From Xenosphaeropsis pyriputrescens (taxonomy: Eukaryota > Ascomycota > Leotiomycetes > Phacidiales > Phacidiaceae), in contig JAGKQE010000096.1 of assembly GCA_022609375.1 (NCBI GenBank), positions 1-64,000 on the forward strand: a DNA stretch of 64,000 nt. The letters run 5' to 3'. Both the position numbers and the translations under genes were made by a program. Below the pieces are notes generated by a model. The model had not been told where the DNA came from and ran no database searches. It saw only the letters and a program-made list of their open reading frames with translations. Below are positions 33,490 to 44,678 of this stretch, piece after piece; within the stretch, counting starts at the first letter, position 1, and every line of letters begins with the position of its first letter.

Positions 33490-35159
33490 TCAAGCTAAGC
33501 CAGCAACCTGGTAGTTCATGTTATAAATATTCTCCGGGCAGCCCGAAGAAACATCCATAGCACCACCGGCCGTCAGAACCACATTTTCACTGCCATCAAG
33601 GAGCTCCATGCTCTGTGTACCCGGCTTTACGCCCGCCGAAGCGCCATAGTTCAGGCCTGAGTTGACACTGATAGTTTGCAGCACGATGCCATTGCTGATG
33701 GTGCGGATCTTGTAGCCACTCGCCCCTGGGGGGAGCACAACGGCCCAGTTGAGGGAGTCGCTACCCGTAGAGAAACCCTGTGGCTGTTGGTAGTACATAG
33801 CGTCTTCAGTGGAGCTGGATGGTTGTGACTGGGACTATTAGTACTGGCCGGGGTTGGAGTGTGAATAGAGATGGGGAAACGTACGCAGACTGCGCTCTGG
33901 AGAATGGTCTTGTACCAGAGACTTCCTACTGCTATGGAGCCGGATGGAGGAGCCATTGCTAAGGAAGAACTTCCGGCTCGGTAGGCATTCATGAAGGAGG
34001 TGAGGAGAGGTTGCCACGCGACGTGCGACCAGGAGGCTTGTGTTGCGTACAAGGCTGGGAGAGCGTCAGAGTTGGCCTCCGGCCAGAGGTTACCGATATA
34101 GTGACTCTCTGGTCCATCGTTCTGTAATATTGTCAGTTAATTCACAGCCGAGAAGCGCCAGAGAAGAAAAGCAAGTTACCCAGGTGATATATTCGACGAA
34201 ATCTGGCTGAGTACTCATGCCGAGGAGGTTCTTTATGCGAAGTGGAAGGTTAAGTTCACCTTGACGGTAGAGATTGGTAGAGTACTATCTCATTAGTTAA
34301 GCTCCTTGGTTTTTACAAAGCATTACTCACGGCATCCTTGTACTGCAGAGTGCTCACAGCTAGAGATCGTTAGTTCATATTCAAGACAAAACAAAACATT
34401 TGCTCTTGGTGTCAATGTTGATGGAACTTACGCATCATATAGGTCTTGCCATTTGAATAGGTGCCTCCAATAACGGTCTGATCTTCAGAGATATCACCGG
34501 CATCAATAGCACCAACAACAGGCCAAGCTGACTCCCAGCTGAAGACGCCGTCAACAACTGATCCCCAGTAGGACCACCATCCTGGATCAGCAGTGTAATA
34601 GCCCTCGGTCCCATCAAAGTCAGGAACAAAATACATGTTGCCCACAGTGGACTTCCAAGTGTTCCATTGATCGTTAGAGAAAGATCCAACGCTAAAAGTT
34701 GAGATAAATGGGTAGCCGTTGGGACCCAGGTAGTAAGCTGAGTGGCCTTTATACTGGCTCAAGAGAGTGATGTAATCGTCAGGGCCCTTTCCAGCACCGC
34801 CGGCAGCAGAGAGGTCCATGCTGAAGAATAAATAGAAGGACTTGGAGGTGGCATAATCGAACATATAGCTCAAGGCATCGGTAACGTAGGACTGAGTAGG
34901 ATCACCAATGTTTAGAGCAAAAGCATCGAAGCCCATAGCCACAGCATTGTCGATATCGGTATGGGCATGATCCTCCGTGACAGTACCAACCTACATGCAC
35001 GACATTAGAAACTAGAGATTACAGATGCATAGCCTAGAAGGCGCGCATGAAGAACACAGAAGGACGTACCATGTAATGAGCAAATACAGCCTTAGACTGA
35101 ACAAAGTGAGTGAATGAAAGAACGACGGCTAGCGTCGAGAAGACTCTTGAAAGCTGCAT
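33490..35159 (-). CDS. Secreted GH71 alpha-1,3-glucanase (mutanase)
   Basis: Exons 35159-35070, 34990-34432, 34359-34331, 34284-34180, 34121-33885 and 33828-33490 give 452 aa. A signal peptide of about 22 residues ends ...THFVQS. The mature start, KAVFAHYMVGTVTEDHAHTDID, and the segments AMGFDAFALNIGD, FYLFFSMDLSA, YFVPDFDG, YMMPVSTLQYKDA, then DFVEYITWNDGPESHYIGNL are typical of GH71. These enzymes hydrolyse alpha-1,3-glucan of fungal cell walls, acting in wall remodelling or mycoparasitism. The 29-nt third exon is required for frame. The last junction could use TAATAG or the CCCAG 6 nt later; I chose the second. A TATAAAA on the same strand lies about 125 nt upstream. Confidence 0.9.
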
Positions 35160-35283
35160 TCTGAAGATGCTTTTCACGTATCTACAAGTATTGCTGAATC
35201 AGAGAAGTAAGTTGTGGAAGAAGGAGCGTCGAGAATAAAGTGGAAGGAGCGTGGAGAGAAGGAGAGCATCCAACCTTCTGTTA

Positions 35284-35290
35284 TTTTATA
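35284..35290 (-). promoter_or_regulatory. Possible TATA box of the GH71 gene
   Basis: TATAAAA on the minus strand, about 125 nt upstream of the start codon. Confidence 0.4.
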
Positions 35291-37212
35291 AAGCGCGAGG
35301 CAAGTGAATGAAGCACAACAGAGCCTGTTGTGGTTCACATTTGAGGGGATGACTCGCTCACTTTCACTCTTTCCTCTTGCGGGCACCAATGAAGCTGCTG
35401 GCATCTTCATCTTGCAAGTGATCACCGGCCATAAGTGATACCTTGTGGGGTGTTGGAGTTCAACTGTTGTAATACCGAATTGTGGCACATCATTTTATCA
35501 TCATCGGTGGCCAATACCTCACTTGATTTTTGATTATAGTCATTTTGAACTCGACCCCTTGAGGGAACAAAAACCGTGAGAACATCGTGTCATATGTGTG
35601 ACCATACACAGAGTATGAAAAGAGACATTCAGCTGAAAGTCGTCACCCTCATTACGTACGCGCCTCAAACAAATTCTTCACCCACTCAATGTAATGTTGT
35701 TTCATACAATAGATATAGCAAGTAAGGAGAGGCACTCTTGGGGAAATTGTTCCAACAACCGAGGCAGTATCTTATGGCACCATCATGTAACGTTGCGAAA
35801 AGCAGTAGTGATGGGAATACAAGACTCGGTAATCATATATATACAGCCTTAATGTTTTGAGATCCAATAACCAGAATCTTTTTTGTCTGGCATCATTCCT
35901 GTGTGGTGGCATTACTTGAGATCTTGCCTATCACCTCTCACCAACCACGTTTCATGGTACTGACAGGTTTCCCCATCGAGAGACATATCAAAGATGTACC
36001 ATAGTCTTGTTAATTGTAGCTTTGCTATACTTCCATAATGATTGAGTTTTAAAGAAGGCTTAGCTGTGCATGGACGTATTTTGATTTCCCTAAGATTGCC
36101 GAGAGTTTGTTTGCCAAAATCCTTACGATCTTGACAGCTTTATCCACCCTCGAGTTTGATTCGAACCAAAACTCGAATTGTAACTATGTTACTCTTATGA
36201 GTACAAAACTTCGAGTGATCTTAGTCTTCCAAGCACCAGTATGTACAGATGAAGGCGTGGTTGATCTGCATGAATGTTCATTGATCATAGAGACTGGGGA
36301 TCTGGGGAGCAGCGTAACATTTGAGAAACCCAGGTATAAAGCCGCCTTGGCATGCGTTCGGGTATTTACTACTGCAAGCACCACGAGTCTCTCATCCTAT
36401 CCAAGTCTATGGCCACGCTTGCTTCTTGCTTCTTGCTTCGAGGAGCCCTGGGTTCAAACCAGGAGCCAGGGTCGCTGCCAGACTTACCTGCCATATGCAC
36501 ATGTCATGTTCCTTTAAGACACTCGCGACGCTTCTTCTGATAGTGGCACAGGGAACTACTATTGCCGACTTGACCCAAGGGTTCAATGAGTGGTATAGCG
36601 CTCTCCACAGGTGAAAAGGAAAATGATTTCGAAAGCGAAAGTCATGAAAGCCTGTGTGCGCTCTAGACCTTGCACTTTGGGCAGCTGCAGATGAGCGTAT
36701 GACTTTAATCCAACGACATGGGCGGTGAGGGTGGCCCTTGGATGTTCGAGAGAAGCGTTGCAAGGCATAATATGAGACCCGGTCGAACGAGAGTTATCGG
36801 AAGGGCTTTCGGTGCGATGCTGCAGGTCTGGTGGCAGACTTTCGTGGTAAAATGTAATCCAATAAATTGCCATGGATCGATGACTGGGGATGCTGCTTCT
36901 TTGTGTTCTTTGTGTTCTTTTTGACCTTCTTCCCCGGCCGTGGGTGGCCGTTGATGACCGAATCTGGTCGACTCTCCTCCTCTTGATGAAGGACATTTAA
37001 GCAGCAGAATAAGACCGATAAGTGCCGAGAGGGTGTATCGTTGAGTCTCGTTGGAGGTTCAGCTTCAAGTGTAGTTGGCGGAGGCGTTCAGATTGATCAT
37101 ATGCACATTTTGATTGGTGACGAACAACTGCCTAGGTACGATACTTGTACTCAAGTAGTGGAGGATGTATTATGAGATGTACGGCACTCTATGCAATAGA
37201 GTTATGCACATA

Positions 37213-37230
37213 CACGTGCATGTGCACGTG
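37213..37230. promoter_or_regulatory. Two CACGTG E-boxes in an imperfect palindrome
   Basis: CACGTG occurs at 37213-37218 and 37225-37230, centred on GCATGTGC, within a 30-bp imperfect palindrome from TATGCAC to TGCATA. CACGTG is the core bound by bHLH factors; whether it is used here is unknown. It lies about 600 bp upstream of the F-box gene start and 18 bp left of a MITE-like element. Confidence 0.4.
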
Positions 37231-37247
37231 CATAGGAACATAAGTAG

Positions 37248-37372
37248 TACTCTACCTTACCCTCCCTGGTAATTTGTACGCTAGGTAGGTCACGGATGTA
37301 CATATGTACATATTTTCTATTAACTTATACTTACCTAGTGTACAAAAATAAAACACCAAAGAAGGTAGAGTA
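37248..37372. mobile_element. MITE-like palindromic element, copy A
   Basis: About 125 bp with inverted ends: TACTCTACCTT at the left, AAGGTAGAGTA at the right, and an inner inverted pair TGTACGCTAGGTA / TACCTAGTGTACA. It shares the ends and the internal CTAGGTAGGTCACG and AACTTATACTT words with copy B at 44567-44678. Flanking TA dinucleotides would fit a TA target duplication of Tc1/mariner-type MITEs. Confidence 0.7.
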
Positions 37373-37792
37373 TGCGCACGCATACCATACCTGTGGAGTA
37401 CTATACTAATAAGTATGTACGATACTAATACTTAGAGTTAAGCACACCTGCCCATCAATCACGTGATAATCCCTCTAGTCCCGCCGTCTCGGGATCATCA
37501 ACAGGGATCGCAGGCCCTTCGGGGCGATCGAACCTCAATTCTTCGGAGCGGTTACTGCGGAAACTTCCAACTTCTAGAAACAAGTTCTACCGGTTCGGTC
37601 CGAACTAGAGACCTCATGGAACACAACACTGTGATTCTGGATACAAGTTCCTTCCTGGCTGCTGTATATCGACCCCGTTGTATCGTGCCCGCCTGCGTGA
37701 AAAGTAACCTCGAGTAATATTACCACCTTGGTACCTACCTGCCTATATTCGAGCCACGATACCCGAGCCTTCTCTTGCAGCCCCCCTCCTCC

Positions 37793-37798
37793 TATAAA
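37793..37798 (+). promoter_or_regulatory. TATA box of the F-box gene
   Basis: TATAAA, 32 bp upstream of the ATG at 37830. Confidence 0.4.
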
Positions 37799-37829
37799 CC
37801 GAGCAGCGTACAGACCTTTCTCACTCACC

Positions 37830-39044
37830 ATGGAACACCCCTTTCCGACGACATCTCAGGATTTGGATGGCCTCACCACAACCGTTCATTCCTTCGGCGT
37901 ACGCTTCCTGGAGTATGACCTGAATAACATGATAATCGACCGGCACGCTCTCAAATCTCACTGTCCTCTAAGTGCCAGTACCCAAGCTGAGGAGGATTTC
38001 CAACAACGCCTGGGGGACTTTGCCGTCTGCCCGCAGGAGGTTTTGTTCAATATACTAAACAACGTTGATATTGAGACAGTTGCTGGTTGCCTTACCATTA
38101 GCAAAGATGCAAGAACTTTCGTGGACAGCTCTCCTGCTTGGCGGGCCATCAAAGGTAATGCACCCAACGTTCTTCGTGCACTTCTCAGCACCAGCTTGGC
38201 TTCTTTCTTCACACTCGCAGAAGTGTTTGGGGCCCTTTGCGCAGAAAAGTGTTTTGTTTGTGGCAAGTTCGCGGCCTTTTTGGATATCTTAAGCTGTCAG
38301 CGATGCTGCTGGTCATGCGTCAAAAATGCGCCGGAACTCTGTCCAATAACCCCTGCCTATGCGGTAGCCGCCTATGGACTCTCTGAGGATACTATGGACA
38401 CAATACCACAGATTCATACGCTACCGGGTACTTATTCGGTCACAAGAAAGTACTATAGCAACAGGACCGTTTTGCTACGGGAGCAAGCAGCATGGGAAGC
38501 AGGAGTTCGTCAGCATGGCAGCGAAGAGGCATTGAAGGAGTACATGCGGACTTCAGACGAATTCTTCAGGGGAGATGGCCGCAAAGCAGTCCGAAAACAG
38601 TGGGAGTCAACTCCAGAAGAACTCAGACATGAAATACCTTTGCCGAGGGGTCCAAATACGATAGATTTGCAGATGTGGAATCCGGACCGATTCATGCCTA
38701 TTATTGAGTTTCCATCTTTCAACATCAGTACTGGAACCATAGAGGCTGGTGTAGCATGCTCTGCGTGTGTAGTCGCCCATTTTTATGGAGGAGAACGCCG
38801 ACCAAGTGGTTCTGATCACACAGTCATGTTCACGAAGAGTGGTTATCTTGACCACTTCAAGGAGTGCCCCAAATCGCAGAGACACTGGGCGGAAAAACTT
38901 GCTGAGCGGCACAAAGCAAAGGTACTGGCTTCTAGGCCATCAGCCTCAAGTACACCAGCCGCCCGGACATCAACTCCCACGTCACCAGTTTCCAACAAAT
39001 CATCCCCTAAAAACACGGCACCTAAGCAAACAGCAGTCGAGTGA
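37830..39044 (+). CDS. F-box protein with cysteine cluster
   Basis: Single-exon frame, 404 aa from the ATG in CACCATGG at 37830; the longer in-frame extension starts at TTG and is not used. An F-box-like segment lies at about residues 65-110 (CPQEVLFNILNNVDIETVAGCLTISK). It is followed by a cysteine-rich patch CFVCGK...CQRCCWSC that may bind zinc, then a region common to fungal F-box proteins with this layout. The C-terminus is a Ser/Thr/Pro-rich tail. F-box proteins recruit substrates to SCF ubiquitin ligases through Skp1. The target is unknown. Confidence 0.8.
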   Translation: MEHPFPTTSQDLDGLTTTVHSFGVRFLEYDLNNMIIDRHALKSHCPLSASTQAEEDFQQRLGDFAVCPQEVLFNILNNVDIETVAGCLTISKDARTFVDSSPAWRAIKGNAPNVLRALLSTSLASFFTLAEVFGALCAEKCFVCGKFAAFLDILSCQRCCWSCVKNAPELCPITPAYAVAAYGLSEDTMDTIPQIHTLPGTYSVTRKYYSNRTVLLREQAAWEAGVRQHGSEEALKEYMRTSDEFFRGDGRKAVRKQWESTPEELRHEIPLPRGPNTIDLQMWNPDRFMPIIEFPSFNISTGTIEAGVACSACVVAHFYGGERRPSGSDHTVMFTKSGYLDHFKECPKSQRHWAEKLAERHKAKVLASRPSASSTPAARTSTPTSPVSNKSSPKNTAPKQTAVE

Positions 39045-39325
39045 ACAGGCTTCTGACACGGCGGGCGGGAATGGCAGTGATCAGGACACGAAGGAGTAAT
39101 GAGGATATGATATGAAGCCATGTTATTAGATGCTACGTTTTGAAATGTCAATGGAAAAAAAGGAAACAAAAGGCTATCAAAAACCCAATCGATTTATTTG
39201 GAGCAAGCAGAGCCTCGAGGGTTGAAATAGTAATTACATGATCGTGATTGGTTGTTCATGGAGGTTTCTGATACTTCAAAAACAGCTGTAAGATGTACAT
39301 GTCTGATTCAGCTCAACTGCAATGT

Positions 39326-40875
39326 TCAATCTCTAAGTGTTCTATCCCCTGAACGAAGTTTTCCATTCAACCATTGACCCAAAGCATTGTTGTTCCCCAT
39401 GATCTGTATATCTGCCTTGATATTTAGCATCAACATCAACTGGAGTTCCCTCTTCCAAACTCTCTCCTCCCTTCCTGTTTCAAGCATTCGTCTAGCAACA
39501 CGTCTATCTCGTTTCGTCAACTTCAACAGCCCATAACTGTCATTTCCGGATCCACCCTCAAGGATATCCGCGCTTTTGATGCCAAGCCACTGGATACTGG
39601 GACAAGTCAACCTTTTGTTCTCGTGAGCCAAACTTTGAGACCCGTGTTTGTAAGTCGAGAGGATACCTATGCCATCGGGATCGAAATCGACCAGAGCATA
39701 TATAGGTGGGGTATGGTATTGGTGACCTAGTAAGTGGATGAAAGCCCGCGTTTGGATATCAGGATATCCTTTTGCCTACTACCGGTAAGTAAGATTGAAG
39801 GATAAATCATCAAGAGATTTACGGTTATCAGCATTCCTACGCCAGCAGAAGAATACTTCCAGAAAGAAGTGGATGCCAGATGACGGAAAGTAGCCTTTGA
39901 TATATCAGAATTGTTCAACAAGGAATTTGCAGGATGCCAACCTCTTTTTCAATAACTAATATCCATTCTATCTGTGAGAGATCCACAGCTTGAACCTCTT
40001 TGATATCAGGAACAAGTATACCCTACATACACTTTAGCGGCAGGAAAAGTAATAAGTAAATATCGATATGTACCTCAGACTCAGTTGTATAGTCGACTAC
40101 CTCCTCGTCACTGCGAAGGATACAAAAGCCACCCACAACGAGACCCTTGGCTGCAGCAGTCTATGAGATTTAGCAAAATATCACCTTGGTATCGGCCGAT
40201 AATATACGCACAATTTTTAGGGCATCCCGACTCACACCGAATGTATAAGCAAGGTCATCAACGTATCGATCAACAGTATTTTGGCCCCCGAAAAGTTCTT
40301 TGTCTTTGTAGTATATATCTCTGGTTTTAGATCAGCCTTCGGTAGATGGCACAGCGCAAGATGATAAAGTCCAGCAATTGGAGAACAATACCTTTTGGTT
40401 GTGAATACTCCTGTGGTGAGAGCTTCGTGAGCGAATCCAAGTATGCGAAGTACAATGGCTAAGATAATTTAGAAAGCCTAAACAAAACTGTATGATATTA
40501 CTTACTAAACCTTTGCGCTTGTTTGACGCTGTTTCCTGGAAATCTTAAAGCCGTGGATGTAGTAACTTTTCTACTTGTAGTATCTTGACCATGATCATCT
40601 ACCTGCACCTGTCTTTTCGGTCTGTGTTTGAGATCGATAGTCAGCTCTTTCTTTCCATCGATCAGGCACTCGGTGATAGCTTCAAATATGTCCTCGATTT
40701 TTGTGAGGGATATCTTTTGTTCATCAGTAAGCTTTATAATACCAGAACATGTATCGCTGTCGTAGTTCTGACCAGCGCCACTATCACCGTGTAAGGTTAA
40801 CGAGCTAGATGGTGAGCTTGGTAGAAACGTAGTGCTAGCAATTCGGGATGATGCATCCGAAAGATCAGCTTCCAT
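39326..40875 (-). CDS. SPO11: Meiotic DNA double-strand-break transesterase Spo11
   Basis: Seven exons on the minus strand: 40875-40506, 40458-40392, 40320-40212, 40160-40074, 40022-39942, 39894-39823 and 39775-39326, total 411 aa, all phases consistent. The winged-helix domain carries the catalytic tyrosine Y150 in KRDIYYKDKELFGGQ. The Toprim domain has the metal ligand E236 (VIEKEATF) and the acidic pair in DFDPDG (292-297). Other family blocks are RFPGNSVKQAQRFT, DDLAYTFGVSRDAL, VDYTTESEG and STYKHGSQSLAHEN. Spo11 cuts DNA by a topoisomerase VI-like reaction to start meiotic recombination, so the lineage keeps meiotic machinery. It diverges from the Erg7-type gene with 394 bp between starts. 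Confidence 0.95.
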
Positions 40876-41269
40876 CTTGTGAGTCTCTTGGTTTCAAGCA
40901 GCTGAAATATCCTGCGGATACCATTTCACAATGGGCTTTGTGAGGTTCATATGTCGAGAAATCGTTGATATTCGTACCTAAGGCAGCCATGTGATAGCAG
41001 ATGTCGGAAATTCGGTTTAATAATGATCCAGGGACCTGGTCAGACGCTCCCCTGTCGCTGGACTCTGGCCTGTGGCTTCGATACACACTACGGAGTACGG
41101 AGGTGCACCAATGCTCCCTATTCTGCTATCGTTCGAACGGTTTGTTTTGTATCTATTGACAATACAGTTTTCAAGGGCTCTTCGTGTCAATTGACATTTG
41201 ACTTTCTGCATGAGTCGATAGCTCTTAAAAAGAAACTCTTATTTAGGCGCGAATCCTACCAACACAGTC
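40876..41269. promoter_or_regulatory. Divergent intergenic region Spo11/oxidosqualene cyclase
   Basis: 394 bp containing both promoters. No repeat or RNA gene seen. Confidence 0.5.
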
Positions 41270-43636
41270 ATGGCCCGAACAAGGGCTCAAGCTGCCGAGC
41301 TTAACGGCTATACTACGTCAGCTGAGAATGGAAGTAAACGCTCTATTTCTGAAGTTGATGACGACGAAAAGGCTCCAAAACCATCCAAATTGAGCACCAG
41401 AACAGACTTTAGCCGATGGCGTATGCTCGATGAGCGAGGCAGACAAACATGGCATTACCTCGCGGACGATAAAGCAGCAAAGGAATGGCCACAGACAACA
41501 GCGGACAAGTACTTCTTGGGCCTTTCAACTGTAAGGTAGTTTCAATGTGAAGTTTTGACAAATGCTCATAGTATCTGTAGGATTTGCCCAACTTACCGGC
41601 CACAAAAACCCCAATCGATTCCGTAAAGAATGGCCTCGAATTTTTTCAGCATCTTCAACTTCCACCTGGGAACTGGGCTTGTGAATATGGAGGACCAATG
41701 TTTCTACTCCCTGGGCTCGTCATTACATGGACAGTAACGGAAACTCCAATTCCGGAAGCTTATGCAATCGAAATCAAGAACTACCTGTTTGCCCGCCAAC
41801 ACCCGGAAGATGGAGGTTGGGGGTTGCATATCGAGGGCGAGAGTACTTGCTTTGGTACGGCCATGAACTACACAGTCTTGAGATTAATTGGGGTTAGCGA
41901 AGAAGATGATAGAATGGTTAAGGCCAGGGGTACTCTTCACAAGTTGGGAGGAGCTGTCAATGGACCACATTGGGCAAAGTTTTGGCTCAGTGTACTGGGC
42001 GTGTGCAATTGGGATATTGTAAATCCAGTTCCTCCCGAGCTATGGCTTTTGCCTGACTGGATACCAATTGCACCTTGGAGATGGTGGATTCACATGCGTC
42101 AGGTATTTTTGCCCATGTCTTACATTTGGTCGAAACGTTGGTCATACCGTTCGACACCACTCACACAGCAATTACGGCAAGAACTCTTCACTCAACCATA
42201 TGAATCAATAGATTTCCTGTCGCATCGAAATAGTATCCATCCTAAGGACAACTATCACCCCAAGACATGGCTTCTTAACGTGGCCAATTGGTTCTTGGTC
42301 AATATCCACAACCCCTATTTACGCACAAATACTCTTGCAAAAAAAGCGGAAGACTGGGTCTGGAAACTTGTGCAGATGGAAGACGAGAACACAGACTTCG
42401 CCAATCTTGGTCCGGTCAATGGCCCAATGAATCTAATTGTTTGCTATATCCATGAAGGCCCAGACTCTTATTCTGTAAAAAGACATCTCGAGAGGATGGA
42501 GGATTTCCTTTGGGTCAAGTCTGAGGGCATGCTCATGAACGGCACCAACGGTGTTCAGGTTTGGGATACTGCGTTTACGATCCAAGCTGTGATGGATGCT
42601 GGTCTCGCCGAGGATCCAAAGTGGAGGCCAATGCTTACCAAAGCCTTGGAGTTCCTAGACGATCAGCAAATTCGAGAAAACTGCAAAGATCAGGATTTGT
42701 GTTATCGTCAGCAAAGAAAGGGTGGATGGGCATTCAGCAACAGAGACCAAGGCTACGCTGTCAGTGACTGCATCTCTGAAGCTTTGAAAGCTGTCATCTT
42801 ACTTCAAAATACCCATGGTTACCCGAAACTCTTAAACAATCAACGCATATATGATGCGATTGATACACTCCTGACCTATCAAAACTCTTCTGGAGGTTGC
42901 GCTTCTTACGAGCCTACTCGGGGTTCAGAGTACATGGAATATCTCAACGCGGCAGAAGTATTCGGGCGTATCATGATTGAATACGACTATCCCGAGTGTA
43001 CCACAGCTGTAGTAACAGCACTCTCTCTCTTCACAAAGTACTTCCCAGATTATCGCGCCGCAGACATCATGGCTTTCAAAGGTCGCGCTGTAAATTACAT
43101 TCGTAAGGCACAGAGACCAGACGGAAGCTGGTATGGTAGCTGGGGTATTTGTTTTACTTATGCTGGCATGTTTGCCATGGAAAGCCTTGCCAGTGTGGGG
43201 GATACATATGAGAATAGCGAAAACGTACGGAGAGGGTGTGATTTCCTCATTGATAAGCAAAGAGAGGATGGTGGATGGAGTGAGAGTTACAAGGTACTGA
43301 ATGCTTGCTTTCCCCTCACTACTCGAGCTGACATGTCCTTAGTCTTGTGAAGAGAGCAGATATATCGAACATCCCTCCGGGTCACAAGTCGTACAGACTG
43401 CTTGGGCTTGTATCGCTCTATTAGAAGGCCATTACCCAGATCGTAAGCCTATCGAAAAGGGACTGAAACTCATCATGTCAAGGCAGCAGGCGAACGGCGA
43501 ATGGCCCCAGGAAGCCATTGAAGGGGTCTTCAACAAGAGCTGCATGATTTCTTATCCCAACTACAAATTTATCTTCCCGATGAAGGCTCTGGGGTTGTTT
43601 GCTAAAACATTTGGGGATGGACGTTTATCTGAGTGA
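41270..43636 (+). CDS. ERG7: Oxidosqualene cyclase, lanosterol synthase type
   Basis: Exons 41270-41530, 41581-43293 and 43343-43636 give 755 aa. The N-terminus carries a basic KR-containing segment, then TDFSRWRMLDERGRQTWHYL and the full cyclase fold with several QW repeats (QHPEDGGWGLHIEG, QRPDGSWYGSWGI, QREDGGWSESY, QQANGEWPQEA). The catalytic acid is D483 in VSDCISE, where characterised lanosterol synthases usually read DCTAE or DCTSE. MLNGTNGVQVWDTAF and GCASYEPTRGSEY-type segments are intact. The enzyme folds 2,3-oxidosqualene into lanosterol for ergosterol synthesis on ER and lipid droplets. A specialised paralogue making another triterpene is possible. Confidence 0.9.
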
Positions 43637-44566
43637 AGACAGTAGATGGAGCAGCTCCGAGACATATAGCAGTCACCATCGAGAGCAGAGTGTATACTCC
43701 ATATTAATACTTCACAATCGTTTTCCTTGAAATCGTGGCATCAATTCCTGCGGTCTCAACTGTGGCAAATCTGCAAAAGTTTGCCGGTTCAACACTCTCC
43801 TCACTTACTGGTAGATGAGATTCCACTACTTGGTTATCTATGTTCAGTGGTGTACCTAGGTATAATGTTTAGGTCCTCCTCAAACAATGACAATTGAAGC
43901 TCTTGCATCGCATCGACTTCCCCGCTCCTCTGACTTGGGACGACACCGGCACACTCGTCGAGTCGATGCACGCATGTGCCCTTACCTTTACTGCACTGTG
44001 CATAGGATTTGCTAGGATGATTTGGACTATTAAGCAATCACGATGTGCACACACTTATCAAAGGATTTCAAGTGTTCTCGTTTCTCGACTTGAGAGGAGC
44101 CCTCTTATTAGCGGCTCCTCCATTCCAAGGATCATCACTTATGGCCTCCACTCAGCTCAACAAATCCTCACTCCTTGATCAATGCTTACCGTCAAAGGAA
44201 GGAGCACCTGGACTTTGGCTTTCGGCTCTCGGCCCCAGACTGGTCCAGACACGATGTTAACAGGGCGCCCATGACAAACCTCAAAAACCGGGAACGTGCT
44301 CATAGCCTTAAAGTGGGCACCATCTCAGTCATTCATGCGTAGGTAGCGTATTTGGAATGACTTACTCCATGACTATTAAAGCGAAACATTGCAGGCATCT
44401 GTAATGATCGTCTCTTATTGCTGTGACGGAGAACCCGCACGATCGTGTGGCTCGTGAGATATGCCGAAAGTGGATAGGAAGGGTCTTCGATTTCCTGGTG
44501 ATAAAATGGCTGCGCCGATGGTGAATTCCCAGCAAGCTACATATCATTGCTGCAGGGGTCAAGCAG

Positions 44567-44678
44567 TATACTCTACCTTCCCCGGTATTTTTGTACACTA
44601 GGTAGGTCACGATTGTGTGTATCTTCTGTCAACTTATACTTGCCTAGCGCATGAAAATACCGGGGAGGGTAGAGTATA
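44567..44678. mobile_element. MITE-like palindromic element, copy B
   Basis: 112 bp with about 36-bp terminal inverted repeats beginning TATACTCTACC and matching at about 31 of 36 positions. All five mismatches are transitions. The 40-bp centre holds TAGGTCACG and AACTTATACTTG, shared with copy A at 37248-37372. It has no coding capacity. Outer TA dinucleotides could be the target duplication. Confidence 0.75.

Larger units (their letters stand above)
35160..37829. other. Divergent intergenic region GH71/F-box gene
   Basis: 2.7 kb. It holds a MITE-like element (37248-37372), a palindromic pair of CACGTG sites (37213-37230), a CCTAGG palindrome at 37131 and a TATA box for the F-box gene. Short overlapping frames around 36.1-37.0 kb look random. 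Confidence 0.5.

Noticed and set aside
36447..36463. CCTGG-GTTCAAA-CCAGG hairpin resembling a tRNA T-arm
   Set aside because: No matching acceptor stem, A-box or anticodon arm can be placed 50-70 nt upstream, so it is not a tRNA gene.
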